Of a DNA stretch of 64,000 bases, positions 30,918-39,850 are shown in pieces. The stretch comes from Micromonospora coerulea (GTDB lineage Bacteria > Actinomycetota > Actinomycetes > Mycobacteriales > Micromonosporaceae), in NCBI RefSeq assembly GCF_016598485.1, contig NZ_JAEMUW010000026.1:1-64000 (forward strand), given 5' to 3'. Both the position numbers and the translations under genes were made by a program. The notes below the pieces were generated by a model. It was not told the DNA's origin, searched no databases, and was given only the letters and a program-made list of their open reading frames with translations. The stretch's first letter is position 1; the number at the start of each line of letters is the position of its first letter.

Positions 30918-31918
30918 GCCCCACCTCCGCCGCTCGGGAGGCCGTTGAACCGGTTGGTGTAGAGGTCCGACGGCTTTGGCTTGGCGCCCTTCAGCTCCCC
31001 CGCGTCGGCGAGCCAGTCGATCCAGGTGGCGAACTCCCGGTCGGCGATCACGCCGCCCTGGCCGGCCACGCCGCTGGACTTCCAGTAGCGGACCAGCGAC
31101 GGGTCCTCGTTGCGGCCGCGCTTGGCGATGATGGACTCGAAACGGGCCACCACGGTCTGCCGCGGCTGGGTCCGCGCCCACTCGATCGCCCGGCCCACCC
31201 CGGTGACGAACGCCTTGACTGTTTCCGGGTTGCGCTTGATGAAGTCGTCGCGGAACACGTAGCTGCCGGCGCTGAACGCGCCGAGCAGTTCGTAATCGGT
31301 GAAGACCGGGCGGATGCCGCCGTTGGCGATCGCCTTGTCGCGGATCACCCCGCCGAGCACGGCGACGTCGATCTGCCGCGGCCGCAGCGACTGCTCGGTG
31401 TTGACCGGCGGCAGCGCCACCAGCTCGGCCTTGGCGATCTCCTCGGCCGTCAGTCCGCCCTTGACCAGCCAGGTCTTCAGCACCGCCTCGGCGTGCGCGC
31501 CGAGGGTGTTCATGCCGACCTTCCTGCCGATCAGGTCGCGCGGGCCGCGGATCGGGCTTCCGTCGAGCACGTAGTAGCCCTGGAAGGTCTGCGCGTCGGA
31601 GCCGTAGTAGCTGACGACGGCGGTGATCGGGGCGTTCGCGGCGGCGAGCTTGACGATGGCGCCGTTGAACGCGCCGCCGAAATCGCTCTGCCCGGTGGCG
31701 GTGGCCTGGATGTCGGCGGGACCGCCGGTGACGTTGCCGATCCAGTTGAGCCTGACGTCGCCGAGGTAGCCGAGGTCGGCGGCGAGTTCGGGGAGGGTCA
31801 CCTGACCGACCGAGCCCCGGTAGCGCAGTTCGGTGGCCTGGCTGCCGCCGGCGGCGAGGGTGAGCAGGGCGACGGCGGCGGCGAGGGTACGGCGCAGCGG
31901 TTGACGGGGTGCGGCCAT
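30914..31918 (-). CDS. Sulfonate/aliphatic-sulfonate ABC transporter substrate-binding protein
   Basis: A 334-residue protein with signal peptide MAAPRQPLRRTLAAAVALLT LAAGGSQA (split for length) and no lipobox Cys, so it is probably released or held by other means. The mature part fits the SsuA/NMT1 type: RYRGSVGQVTLPELAADLGY, SYYGSDAQTFQGYYVLDGSP, RDLIGRKVGMNTLGAHAEAV, VNTEQSLRPRQIDVAVLGGV. ATG 31918 follows AGGAGACCCC. It is first in the operon with the Cys leader peptide upstream. The ligand class, sulfonate or a similar sulfur compound, is inferred from the family and neighbours. Confidence 0.88.
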   Translation of the reverse strand: MAAPRQPLRRTLAAAVALLTLAAGGSQATELRYRGSVGQVTLPELAADLGYLGDVRLNWIGNVTGGPADIQATATGQSDFGGAFNGAIVKLAAANAPITAVVSYYGSDAQTFQGYYVLDGSPIRGPRDLIGRKVGMNTLGAHAEAVLKTWLVKGGLTAEEIAKAELVALPPVNTEQSLRPRQIDVAVLGGVIRDKAIANGGIRPVFTDYELLGAFSAGSYVFRDDFIKRNPETVKAFVTGVGRAIEWARTQPRQTVVARFESIIAKRGRNEDPSLVRYWKSSGVAGQGGVIADREFATWIDWLADAGELKGAKPKPSDLYTNRFNGLPSGGGGA

Positions 31919-32074
31919 GGAGGGGTCTCCTGATCTGTCCACGATGCGGTGGAGGAAGCCCACGAGGGGCGCGACGGCACGCCGCGCCGGGCCGGGCGAC
32001 GGTGCGCCGGCGACGGGAGCGGACGGGCGGAGGAGGTGAGTCGGCGGGGAGCCGGGCCGGTGGAACCGGTCAGC

Positions 32075-32152
32075 TCAACAGAGCGCGCTCGCATGCCGGA
32101 CCAGGTCGACGTGCACGCGAGCGGTGAGGAGAAGCTCGTCCCGCTGCGACAT
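32075..32152 (-). CDS. Putative cysteine-sensing leader peptide
   Basis: A 25-residue frame: MSQRDELLLTARVHVDLVRH ASALC (split for length), with the stop right after the single final Cys. Short peptides ending in R-x-H-x-D-L-x-R-x-x-S-A-L-C occur upstream of sulfur-uptake genes in actinomycetes and are annotated as putative leader peptides. Translation stalling at the terminal Cys codon could link cysteine supply to operon expression. It lies about 155 bp before the binding-protein gene, the right place for attenuation. The rest of 31919-32396 has no other gene. Confidence 0.75.
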   Translation of the reverse strand: MSQRDELLLTARVHVDLVRHASALC

Positions 32153-32396
32153 GCCCTCATGCTGCCGGCCGTTCTCCAGCCCGGTCAACGCCCTTCCACA
32201 GAGTGAGATGCGCGTCCCCTGCTTTGTTACCACCCGCCTCCGCCAGCACTTACCACTCCTTAACACCTACCCGTTGAGTAGAGATTCTGGCGGGCGCCCA
32301 GGGCACCGTCCAGTACGGACCGACCGGGTTTCGCGAAACGGGGTTTCGGGCATGTTCGATGCGCAGGGGCAAGGGAGATGACGAGAGGAACCCGTG

Positions 32397-32576
32397 ATGG
32401 GCATTCAGTTCCGCAAGCGTCAGAAGTACGGCCCGCTGGTGCTGAACTTCACCGAGAACGGCTACTCCTCCTGGAGCATCAAGATCGGCAGGTGGTCCTG
32501 GAACTCGAAGTCCCGCGCCCACCGCGTGGACCTGCCGGGGCCGCTCTCGTGGAAGCAGGACAAGACCCGGGCGTGA
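32397..32576 (+). CDS. DUF4236 domain protein
   Basis: A 59-residue protein, MGIQFRKRQKYGPLVLNFTE, then NGYSSWSIKIGRWSWNSKSR. The start MG-(I/F)-x-FRK-x-x-x-x-GP-x-x-x-N is the DUF4236 signature, a small beta-rich domain of unknown role. It precedes the CAG-rich 3' end region of the next gene. Expression is independent of the sulfur operon, which runs the other way. Confidence 0.75.
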   Translation: MGIQFRKRQKYGPLVLNFTENGYSSWSIKIGRWSWNSKSRAHRVDLPGPLSWKQDKTRA

Positions 32577-32727
32577 CGTCCCGAGGTCGAGCGGGATGCC
32601 GGTGGCTCACCGGCATCCCGCTCGGCGTACGGTGCCGGGTTGGGCGTTCCGGCCGACCGGACCTGGTGTCCTACTGGGTCCGGGTCAGTGTGTCCCGCCT
32701 GGTCAGCAGCAACAACAGCAGCAGCAG

Positions 32728-33624
32728 CTACCCGGCGTTCGTGTCCGAGGCGGCGCTGATCAGCACCTCGCCGCCGAGCCGGCCGTGCTCCGGGTCCCGG
32801 GTCGCCGCGCCGGAGGCGAGCAGGGAGGTCAGCGCCCGGTTCGCGTCGGCGGCCCGGTAGACCGTCGAGGTGAGGGTGAAGCGGCGCAGCTCGGTCACCG
32901 TACGCGGGCCGGAGCGGGCCAGCTCGGCGAGCAGCTCCCGGCGCAGCGGCCCGGGTTCCGGGTCGAGGGTGATGTCCAGCAGCCGTCCCGCCGGGTCGGC
33001 CGGGTCGCGGTAGCGGACCCCGGCGTACTCGTCGACTGCCCAGAGCGCCTCCTTGACCGCCTCCAGGCTGCGATCCGAGCCGGTGGCGAAGGCCAGCAGC
33101 CGGGCCGGGGAGCCGTCGGTGGGCACCAGCTCGACCTCGGTCAGCAGCGGGAAGCCGGCGGCCGTCAGGGCCGGCCGCGGCGACTGGCCGGCGGCGGTGA
33201 CCAGCAGCAGCTCGGCCGGCTTGCCGCTGGCGGCGGCGGCCAGCAGGGCCGGGGTGGGCGCGCCGCCGTCGACGACGGTCAGCAGCGGCGCGCCGGCCGC
33301 GCCGGCGGCCTTGAGCACCACCGGCAGCCGGTCCGGGTGGCCGGGCACCACGTGCACCGCGACGTCCGCGGACAGGCCGGCCTCCACCGGACCGAGCCGG
33401 GCCGGCAGGTCGGCGGCCTCGGCGAGGACCAGCACGGTCAGCCGCCGGCCGCGCAACCGGTCGGCGAACTCGGCCACCACCCGCAGCGCCGCCTCCGCGC
33501 CGCCGGCGTCACCACCGGCGTACGCGAGGGCGAGGGTGGCCCGCCGGGAGCGGTGCAGCGCTCCCGGGAGCCAGTGGTCGAGCTGCCGGACGAGCAGCTC
33601 GCGCAGGACGGCGTCGGTGGACAT
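32728..33624 (-). CDS. Hypothetical protein, VOC-gene neighbour
   Basis: A 298-residue soluble protein, MSTDAVLRELLVRQLDHWLP, rich in Ala/Leu/Arg. A nucleotide- or sugar-binding-like alternation of strands and helices (RRATLALAYAGGDAGG, LTVLVLAEAADLPARL, APLLTVVDGGAPTPALLAAA) is followed by a C-terminal winged-helix-like part (LLAELARSGPRTVTELRRFT). It lies 24 bp after the VOC protein stop, probably in one transcript. I do not recognise the family. Confidence 0.6.
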   Translation of the reverse strand: MSTDAVLRELLVRQLDHWLPGALHRSRRATLALAYAGGDAGGAEAALRVVAEFADRLRGRRLTVLVLAEAADLPARLGPVEAGLSADVAVHVVPGHPDRLPVVLKAAGAAGAPLLTVVDGGAPTPALLAAAASGKPAELLLVTAAGQSPRPALTAAGFPLLTEVELVPTDGSPARLLAFATGSDRSLEAVKEALWAVDEYAGVRYRDPADPAGRLLDITLDPEPGPLRRELLAELARSGPRTVTELRRFTLTSTVYRAADANRALTSLLASGAATRDPEHGRLGGEVLISAASDTNAG

Positions 33625-33648
33625 CCTGCCGTTCTACCGCACGGCCGG

Positions 33649-34170
33649 TCAGGCCGGTACGGAGATCCCCACCCCGCCGCGGGTCTGGCCGCCGTAACGC
33701 CGCCGCTCCTTGTCGATGTCGAGCCGGCCGATCCGCTTGCGGGCGGCGAGGGCCTCGTCGTCGAGCAGGTCGGCCGGGATGATCCAGACGATCTCGAATT
33801 CGAGCCCGTCCGGGTCCTGCCCGTAGAGGCTCTTCGTGGTGCCATGGTCGGAGGTGCCGACCAGGGCGCCGGCCGCGGCGAGCCGCTCGGCGGTGGCGGC
33901 GAGCTCGTCCAGGGTGTCCAGCTCCCAGGCCAGGTGGTAGAGGCCGACGGTGGCCCGGCCGGCCTGCGAGCGGCCGGCGGCCGCACCGATCTCGAACAGG
34001 CCGAGGTCGTGGTCGTTGGTGGAGTCGGGGGCCTGGAGGAAGGCCGCGCCGCGGAACCCGTCCGGGGTCATCGCCACCGGACGGAAGCCCAGCACGTCGC
34101 GGTAGAAGGCGACGCTGCGCTCAAGGTTGCTGACGTACAGGACCGCGTGGTTGAGCCGGTGGATTCCCAT
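33649..34170 (-). CDS. VOC family (glyoxalase/extradiol-dioxygenase fold) protein
   Basis: A 173-residue protein with HRLNHAVLYVSNLERSVAFY, RDVLGFRPVAMTPDGFRGAA, GLYHLAWELDTLDELAATAE and DPDGLEFEIVWIIP. His near the start, His in YHLAW and Glu in LEFEIV are the usual metal ligands of the vicinal-oxygen-chelate fold, as in glyoxalase or ring-cleaving dioxygenases. ATG 34170. It is divergent from a MarR regulator across a 60-bp promoter region, so MarR control is likely. Substrate not deducible. Confidence 0.87.
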   Translation of the reverse strand: MGIHRLNHAVLYVSNLERSVAFYRDVLGFRPVAMTPDGFRGAAFLQAPDSTNDHDLGLFEIGAAAGRSQAGRATVGLYHLAWELDTLDELAATAERLAAAGALVGTSDHGTTKSLYGQDPDGLEFEIVWIIPADLLDDEALAARKRIGRLDIDKERRRYGGQTRGGVGISVPA

Positions 34171-34193
34171 GACCACCACGGTAGCGCGGTTTA

Positions 34194-34222
34194 GTTGAGC
34201 GTTCAACCAGTACGGCTATGAT
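34194..34222 (+). promoter_or_regulatory. Promoter and MarR-type operator for the VOC/MarR pair
   Basis: The palindrome GTTGAGCGTTCAAC (34194-34207) overlaps a -35 element TTGAGC (34195-34200). TATGAT (34217-34222) follows after 16 bp as a good -10. Transcription would start near 34230, directly at the MarR ATG, which suggests a leaderless mRNA. The palindrome also lies 24 bp upstream of the VOC start. Confidence 0.7.
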
Positions 34223-34229
34223 GGGTGTC

Positions 34230-34682
34230 ATGACCCGGTGGCTGAACCCCGACGAGCAGCGGACCTGGCGGGCGTTCCTGACCGCCTCCCGGGCGCTGAT
34301 GGACACCCTCGACCGCGAGCTGCAACGCGACGCCGGGATGCCGCACGCCTACTACGAGATCCTGGTCCGGCTCTCCGAGACCCCCGAGCGACGGCTGCGG
34401 ATGAGCGACCTGGCCGAGGCGACCGGCTCGTCCCGCAGCCGGCTCTCGCACGCCGCCGCACGGCTGGAGGCGGCCGGCTGGATCCACCGCGAGGAGTGCC
34501 CCACCGACCGGCGCGGGCAGCTCGCCGTCCTCACCGACGCCGGCTTCGCCGCCCTGGCCGCCGCCGCGCCCGGCCACGTCGAGGGCGTCCGCCGGCACCT
34601 GTTCGACGCGCTCAGCCCGGCCCAGGTCGACCAGCTTCGGCGGATCAGCGAGACCCTGGCCGACCACCTGACCGGTTCCTGA
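34230..34682 (+). CDS. MarR family transcriptional regulator
   Basis: A 150-residue winged-helix protein: MTRWLNPDEQRTWRAFLTAS, AYYEILVRLSETPERRLRMS, DLAEATGSSRSRLSHAAARL, EAAGWIHREECPTDRRGQLA. The DRR in the wing is the MarR hallmark. ATG 34230 is chosen because a strong -10 box (34217-34222) puts the transcript start at this codon; ATG 34218 would lie inside the promoter. It likely represses itself and the divergent VOC gene. Confidence 0.88.
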   Translation: MTRWLNPDEQRTWRAFLTASRALMDTLDRELQRDAGMPHAYYEILVRLSETPERRLRMSDLAEATGSSRSRLSHAAARLEAAGWIHREECPTDRRGQLAVLTDAGFAALAAAAPGHVEGVRRHLFDALSPAQVDQLRRISETLADHLTGS

Positions 34683-34739
34683 CCGATCAAGGCCGGCCCA
34701 GGGGTTGTACTTACCGTCGCCGGCCGGCCACGATGGGGC

Positions 34740-36338
34740 GTGCCCTCCGGCTTCGGCGAACTGACTGTCCAGGCGCACCACCTGGTGTCCGCCGGCGACC
34801 TCGCCGGCGCGCAGCGACTGCTCGCCGACGCGCTCACCGACGCCGATCCCCGCCCGGCCAACGCCTCCCCCGAGCTGGCCGACGCCGCGGGGCTCCAGGC
34901 GCGGGTGCTGGTCGCGCTCGGCGAGCCGCACTCCGCCCGCGGCTGGGCCGCCTTCGCGTACGCGGCGGCCACCCGGCTCTACGGCCGCTCCGACGATCGG
35001 ACGGTCGCCGCCGCCGCCACCCTGGCCGCCGTGCTGCACCGGGTCGGCAGCGACGCCCGCGCCGCGCGGCTCTACTCCGACGTCATCATCGAGCTGACCG
35101 CCCGCGACGGCCCGGAGTCGATGCGGGTGCTGGCCGCCCACGCCGACCTGGCCACAGTGGAGTACGCCCGGGGCCAGTGCGAGGTGGCCCGGGACCGCCT
35201 CCAGGACGCCTGGGAGCTGCTCCGCGAGGTGTACGGCGACGACCACCCGAGCGGGATCAAGATGCTCGCCAAGCTCGGCGCGATGGAACGCGACTGCGGC
35301 CGGTACACCGACTCGCACGAGCACCTGGCCCTCGCCGAGGAGCTCTGCCGGCTGCACCTCGCCGCCGACGACCCGCTCGCCGCGCAGGTGGCCGCCCTGT
35401 CCCGGGCGGCGGCCGACCCGGACCACGTCTGCGCCGACCCGGAACCGCCCGCCCCGCCGGCGCCCGTCGTACCGGCCGCCCGGGTGCCACCGGCCGCCGA
35501 GGGTCCCCCCGAGGCACCGCCGTACCCGCCCGCCGAGCCGCCGCCGTACCAGCCGCCCGAGCCGCCGCTCTACCACCCGCCGGACCGGGCGGCGGCCAAC
35601 TCGCATCCGAACGTGCCCACCCAGCGGCTGCCACCCGAGTCCGACGAGCCGTTCGACGACCTGGCCGGGGATGACTGGTGGCCGCCGGAGGAGCAGCTCG
35701 ACGACGTGTACCGGGCCGGGGATAGTGCGCTGCCCCCGACGGTGGTCGGCCTCACCGGCGACGAGCCGGACGGCGTCCGCCGGGTACCCCGAGCCGCCGA
35801 GCCGGAGCCGTCGTCGCGGTACCTGCCGGTGCACGTGCCCCGCCCGCCCGAGCCCGAGCCGCGCGCCAACCGTTGGCTGCCGCTGGCCGCGGCCGGGGTG
35901 GTCGTGGTGCTCCTCGGCACGGGCGCGGTGATCGCCGGGGTGTCCCGGGTGGACGGTGGACGCAACGCCCCGCCGTCCCCGCCGGCCACCACCGGCGTCC
36001 CGACCGGCGTGCCGACCAGCGTCCCGCCGGCCACCGGTACGCCCCGCGCCGCGCCGCCCGCCTCCCCCGGCACCCCACCCGGGGCGGTACGGCTGACCGA
36101 CCGGCGGGACAGCATCGCGCTGCGCTGGACGTACCCAGCCGGCGCGGAGGGGCCGGTGGTGATCGCCGGGGGGCGGGCCGGCGAGGGGCAGCGCACCTTC
36201 GAGGAGCTGCCGGCCGGCACCGACAGCTACATCGCGTACGGCCTCAGCCGCACCACCGACTACTGCTTCACCGTCGCGCTGGTCTGGTCGACCGACACGG
36301 TGGCCCGCGCGGCGCCGGTCTGCACCCGCCGCCGCTGA
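34740..36338 (+). CDS. TPR-containing single-pass membrane protein
   Basis: A 532-residue protein. Residues 1-225 are tetratricopeptide-like helices (QAHHLVSAGDLAGAQRLLAD, AARLYSDVIIELTARDGPES, AHADLATVEYARGQCEVARD). A Pro-rich stretch follows to about 385, then one membrane segment (LPLAAAGVVVVLLGTGAVIA). A Ser/Thr/Pro linker leads to an extracellular fibronectin-III-like domain (AVRLTDRRDSIALRWTYPAG … TDYCFTVALVW). The plan, cytoplasmic TPR plus external Fn3, suggests a link across the membrane. No enzyme is seen. GTG start. Confidence 0.7.
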   Translation: MPSGFGELTVQAHHLVSAGDLAGAQRLLADALTDADPRPANASPELADAAGLQARVLVALGEPHSARGWAAFAYAAATRLYGRSDDRTVAAAATLAAVLHRVGSDARAARLYSDVIIELTARDGPESMRVLAAHADLATVEYARGQCEVARDRLQDAWELLREVYGDDHPSGIKMLAKLGAMERDCGRYTDSHEHLALAEELCRLHLAADDPLAAQVAALSRAAADPDHVCADPEPPAPPAPVVPAARVPPAAEGPPEAPPYPPAEPPPYQPPEPPLYHPPDRAAANSHPNVPTQRLPPESDEPFDDLAGDDWWPPEEQLDDVYRAGDSALPPTVVGLTGDEPDGVRRVPRAAEPEPSSRYLPVHVPRPPEPEPRANRWLPLAAAGVVVVLLGTGAVIAGVSRVDGGRNAPPSPPATTGVPTGVPTSVPPATGTPRAAPPASPGTPPGAVRLTDRRDSIALRWTYPAGAEGPVVIAGGRAGEGQRTFEELPAGTDSYIAYGLSRTTDYCFTVALVWSTDTVARAAPVCTRRR

Positions 36339-36342
36339 GCGC

Positions 36343-37977
36343 TCAGCCGGCGTCCGGCTCGTCCAGGGCGGGCAGCCACACCCGCACCCGCAACCCCGGG
36401 CCGGACGGCGCCGCGACGGCCGGCGGGGCGGCCAGCTCCGCCACCGCGCCGTCCCCGCCGCCCGGCGCGCCCGTCGGGACGACCGGCGGCGCCGTCGTCG
36501 GCACGGCCGCCCCGCCCGCGGCGGCGTCGGCATCGCCCAGCTCGACGGTGCCGCCGGCGCGGCGGACCAGCTCGCGGACGATGGCCAGCCCCAGGCCGGC
36601 ACCGCCGTCATCGCGGGTCCGCGCGTCGTCGAGGCGGGTGAACCGGTCGAAGACCCGCTCCCGGTCCGCCGCCGGGATGCCCGGCCCGTCGTCGGTCACC
36701 GTCACCAGCTGGTACGCCCGGCCGCCCACCGGACCGGGCGACTCGGCCGCCGGGCGCTGCCCGGGCGCGGCCCGGCGCGGACCGGCGGACGGCTCCGGCC
36801 CCGCGGGCGGGGCGGGGTGCGGGCCGCCGCCCGGGCCGGTGACGGTCAGGGTGACCCGGGACCGGGCGTGCCGGACGGCGTTGTCGACCAGGTTGGTGAC
36901 GATCCGGCGCAGCTCGTCCGGGTCCCCCTCCGTCCACGCCGGTGCCGCCGGCGGCAGCAGCCGCACCGGCGGGGAGGACTGGCGGCCGGCCACCCCCCGC
37001 AGCAGCTCGCCCAGCTCCACCGGCCCCACCGTCCGCCGCGGCGACCCGTTGCCCGCGCCGGCCGCCTCGTCCAGCCGGGCCAGCAGCAGCAGGTCGTCGA
37101 CGAGCCGGGCCAGCCGCTCGGTGTCGGCGAGCAGGCTGTCGGCCACCGCTGGCCAGTCCGTACGGTCCGCGAGCCGCCGGGCCACCTCCAGCTCGGTACG
37201 CATGGTGGTCAGCGGGCTGCGCAGCTCGTGCGCGGCGTCGGCGACGAACGCCCGCTGCCGGTCCCGGGCCGACTCCAGCCGGTCCAGCATGTCGTTGAGG
37301 GTGACCGCCAGGCGGTGGATCTCGTCGCGTGCCGCGGGCACGGGCAGCCGGCCGGCACCGGCCCGTCCGGTGATCTCGGCCGCGCCGCTGCGCAGCGCCT
37401 CCACCGGGCGCAGGGTCGCGCCGATCACCCGCCAGGCGACCACGGCCAGGCCGGCGACCAGCAGCGGGAAGCAGACCAGCAGCAGGGTGCGGACGATATC
37501 CAGGCTGTGTCGCACGTCCGCCATCGACTTGCCGACCAGCACGGTCAGCGGCTCCCCTGGCGGGCCGGCCGGCACGGTCACCACCCGGACCGGGCCGTCG
37601 AGGCCGAGCCGCTGCCCGCCGACGACGAGCCGCTGCCGGGTCCCCGGTTCGAGCTGGTCCGGGCGGAGCATCGGGGTGAGCCGGTCGGCGTCGATCGAGG
37701 CGGCGCGGATCCGCCCCTGCGCGTCGATCACCTGCACCCGCAGCTGGCCGCCGGCCACGGGCAGCGGGTCGGGCAGGACGTCCTGCGTGGCGAGCAGCGC
37801 GACCGCGTCCGCCGTTCGCAACGCCTCGGCGTCCACCGTGCGCTGGAGGGTCCAGCCGAGCGCGCCGAGCAGGAGCGCCCCGCCCAGCGCCAGCCCCACG
37901 GCCAGTCCGAGCACGCCGATGGCCATCAGCCGCGCCCGCAGGCCGAGGTGGCGCCGCAGCCGGCGCGGCCGGCTCAC
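36343..37977 (-). CDS. Sensor histidine kinase
   Basis: A 544-residue membrane kinase with an N-terminal helix (LMAIGVLGLAVGLALGGALL), an extracytoplasmic sensor of about 125 residues, a second helix (TLLLVCFPLLVAGLAVVAWR), a HAMP-like linker, HisKA with the phospho-acceptor in VADAAHELRSPLTTMRTELE, and HATPase with N-box IVTNLVDNAVRHARS and G-box VTDDGPGIPAADRERVFDRF. A Pro/Gly/Arg-rich insertion sits inside the ATPase domain. The start overlaps the response regulator stop by 4 nt, so they form one two-component system. Signal unknown. Confidence 0.92.
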   Translation of the reverse strand: MSRPRRLRRHLGLRARLMAIGVLGLAVGLALGGALLLGALGWTLQRTVDAEALRTADAVALLATQDVLPDPLPVAGGQLRVQVIDAQGRIRAASIDADRLTPMLRPDQLEPGTRQRLVVGGQRLGLDGPVRVVTVPAGPPGEPLTVLVGKSMADVRHSLDIVRTLLLVCFPLLVAGLAVVAWRVIGATLRPVEALRSGAAEITGRAGAGRLPVPAARDEIHRLAVTLNDMLDRLESARDRQRAFVADAAHELRSPLTTMRTELEVARRLADRTDWPAVADSLLADTERLARLVDDLLLLARLDEAAGAGNGSPRRTVGPVELGELLRGVAGRQSSPPVRLLPPAAPAWTEGDPDELRRIVTNLVDNAVRHARSRVTLTVTGPGGGPHPAPPAGPEPSAGPRRAAPGQRPAAESPGPVGGRAYQLVTVTDDGPGIPAADRERVFDRFTRLDDARTRDDGGAGLGLAIVRELVRRAGGTVELGDADAAAGGAAVPTTAPPVVPTGAPGGGDGAVAELAAPPAVAAPSGPGLRVRVWLPALDEPDAG

Positions 37978-38630
37978 GTGGCCAACCGGTAGCCGGCGCC
38001 GCGGACCGTCTCCAGGCGCTCCCGGCCGATCTTGCGGCGCAGGTAGCCGACGTAAACCTCGACGGCGTTCGGCGCGGTCTCCAGGCTGGCGTCCCAGACG
38101 TGGTCCAGCAGCTCGGTCTTGGAGACCACCTGGCCGGGATGGCGCATCAGGTAGTCGAGCAGGGCGTACTCGCGGGTGGTCAGGGCGACCTCGACGTCGG
38201 AGCGGGTCACCCGCCGCCGCGCCGGGTCGAGCTGCAGGTCACCCACGGCAAGCACGGCGGGGCGTTCCGGCGCGCCGCGGCGCAGCAGCGCCCGCAGCCG
38301 GGCCAGCAGGACCACGTACGAGAACGGCTTGGTGAGGTAGTCGTCGGCGCCGCAGTCCAGCCCGTCGGCCTGGTCGTACTCGCCGTCCTTGGCCGACAGC
38401 ATCAACACCGGCAGCCACCGCTCCTCGGCCCGGAGCCGCCGCACCACCTCGTACCCGGAGAGGCCGGGCAGCATCACGTCGAGGATCATCGCGTCGTAGC
38501 CGCCGTGCCGGGCGGCCTCCAGGCCGGCCGGGCCGGTGGCCGCCACGTCCACCGCGAAGCCCTCGGCCTGCAGCCCGCGCTGCACCGCGGCCGCCAGCCG
38601 CGCCTCGTCCTCCACCACCAGCACCCGCAC
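37974..38630 (-). CDS. OmpR-family response regulator
   Basis: A 218-residue regulator. The receiver starts MRVLVVEDEARLAAAVQRGL, the phospho-Asp is in YDAMILDVMLPGLSGYEVVR (about residue 51) and the Lys in DDYLTKPFSYVVLLARLRAL. The winged-helix domain ends REYALLDYLMRHPGQVVSKT … VEVYVGYLRRKIG. It belongs to the OmpR/PhoB class and pairs with the kinase at 36343. A 95-bp spacer separates it from the divergent LolA-like gene, a likely target. Confidence 0.93.
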   Translation of the reverse strand: MRVLVVEDEARLAAAVQRGLQAEGFAVDVAATGPAGLEAARHGGYDAMILDVMLPGLSGYEVVRRLRAEERWLPVLMLSAKDGEYDQADGLDCGADDYLTKPFSYVVLLARLRALLRRGAPERPAVLAVGDLQLDPARRRVTRSDVEVALTTREYALLDYLMRHPGQVVSKTELLDHVWDASLETAPNAVEVYVGYLRRKIGRERLETVRGAGYRLAT

Positions 38631-38725
38631 GCCTCAAGGGTGCCACTCGGGCGACACCCCGTAGGGGATCTCCTCAGCGCCCTCACAGCCACCGGGGTGC
38701 AGCATGGTGGTCAGGAGGTGTCCAC

Positions 38726-39850
38726 ATGTCCGTACTGAAGAACCGCACGGTGCTGCGCTGGCTGGTCCCGGTGACCGCGGGGGTCGCCGTGATCGGTGGC
38801 GGGGCCGCCGTCGGCACGTTCGCCGCCGACGCCGACCCGGCGCTGCCCCCGCGCACCGCCGCGCAGCTCCTGGTCGATTTGCAGACGTCCCGCCTCGAGG
38901 GGCTCTCCGGCACCGTGGTGCAGCGGGCCGACCTGGGGCTGCCGGCGCTGGCCAACCTCGCCGGCCTGGCCGGCGGCAACGAACTGACCACCCTGCTGAC
39001 CGGCACCCACACCCTGCGCGTCTGGTATTCCGGCGAGGAACGGCAGCGGGTCGCGCTGCTCGACACCCTCGGCGAGCGGGACCTGATCCGCGACGGCCGC
39101 GACCTGTGGGCCTGGGATAGCCGGACCAACACCGCCACGCACCGCACCCTGCCGGCGGGCCAGGACGGGCCGCCGTCGCTGCCGGCCACGCCGGCCGACG
39201 CCGCCGACCAGGCGCTCGCGGCGATCGACCCGACCACCGCGGTCACCGTCGGCCGGTCCGCCCGGGTCGCCGGACGGGACGCCTACGAGCTGGTGCTCAC
39301 CCCGCGCGACGCCGACTCCCTGGTACACCAGGTGCGGATCGCCCTCGACGCCAAGGAGCACGTGCCGCTGCGGTTCGAGGTGCTCGCCGACGGCGCGGAC
39401 AAGCCGGCCTTCGAGGTGGCCTTCACCCAGGTCGACTTCGGCCGGCCCGCGGCGGACCAGTTCCGGTTCAACCCGCCGCCGGGCGTGAAGGTGACCGAGG
39501 AGTCCGCTGGGCGGGCCTGGCGCGATGGGAAGACCGGCGCGGACAAGGCCCGGCCGGACGGCACGGACGTGCGTACCGTCGGCACGGGCTGGACCACGGT
39601 GCTGGTGGCGCGGCTCGACGCGACCGGCCGCACCGGCGGCGCCGCCAAGGCGGACGCCGGCACGGCCGGCGACCGGGCGGCCGCGGATCAGGCGGCCGGG
39701 CTGCTCGGCGCGCTGCCGAAGGTCAGCGGCGACTGGGGCAGCGGCCGGCTGCTGAGCGGGAAGCTGTTCAGCGTGCTGCTCACCGACGACGGCCGGGTGC
39801 TCGCCGGACTGGTCACCCCGGAACGGCTCTACCAGGCGGCGCGGGGCTGA
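38726..39850 (+). CDS. LolA/RseB-like secreted envelope protein
   Basis: A 374-residue protein with an N-terminal membrane anchor or signal (TVLRWLVPVTAGVAVIGGGA). The large domain fits LolA-like lipid-carrier or RseB-like folds (LVDLQTSRLEGLSGTVVQRA, HTLRVWYSGEERQRVALLDT, GRDLWAWDSRTNTATHRTLP, VAGRDAYELVLTPRDADSLV). In actinomycetes such proteins often lie next to two-component systems. The upstream GGTCAGGAGGTGTCCAC gives a good ribosome-binding site. Control by the divergent regulator is likely. Confidence 0.8.
   Translation: MSVLKNRTVLRWLVPVTAGVAVIGGGAAVGTFAADADPALPPRTAAQLLVDLQTSRLEGLSGTVVQRADLGLPALANLAGLAGGNELTTLLTGTHTLRVWYSGEERQRVALLDTLGERDLIRDGRDLWAWDSRTNTATHRTLPAGQDGPPSLPATPADAADQALAAIDPTTAVTVGRSARVAGRDAYELVLTPRDADSLVHQVRIALDAKEHVPLRFEVLADGADKPAFEVAFTQVDFGRPAADQFRFNPPPGVKVTEESAGRAWRDGKTGADKARPDGTDVRTVGTGWTTVLVARLDATGRTGGAAKADAGTAGDRAAADQAAGLLGALPKVSGDWGSGRLLSGKLFSVLLTDDGRVLAGLVTPERLYQAARG

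Noticed and set aside
32700..32733. CAG/CAA-rich microsatellite-like stretch.
   Set aside because: Only about ten triplets, at the 3' edge of an ordinary gene, with no evidence of variation or function.
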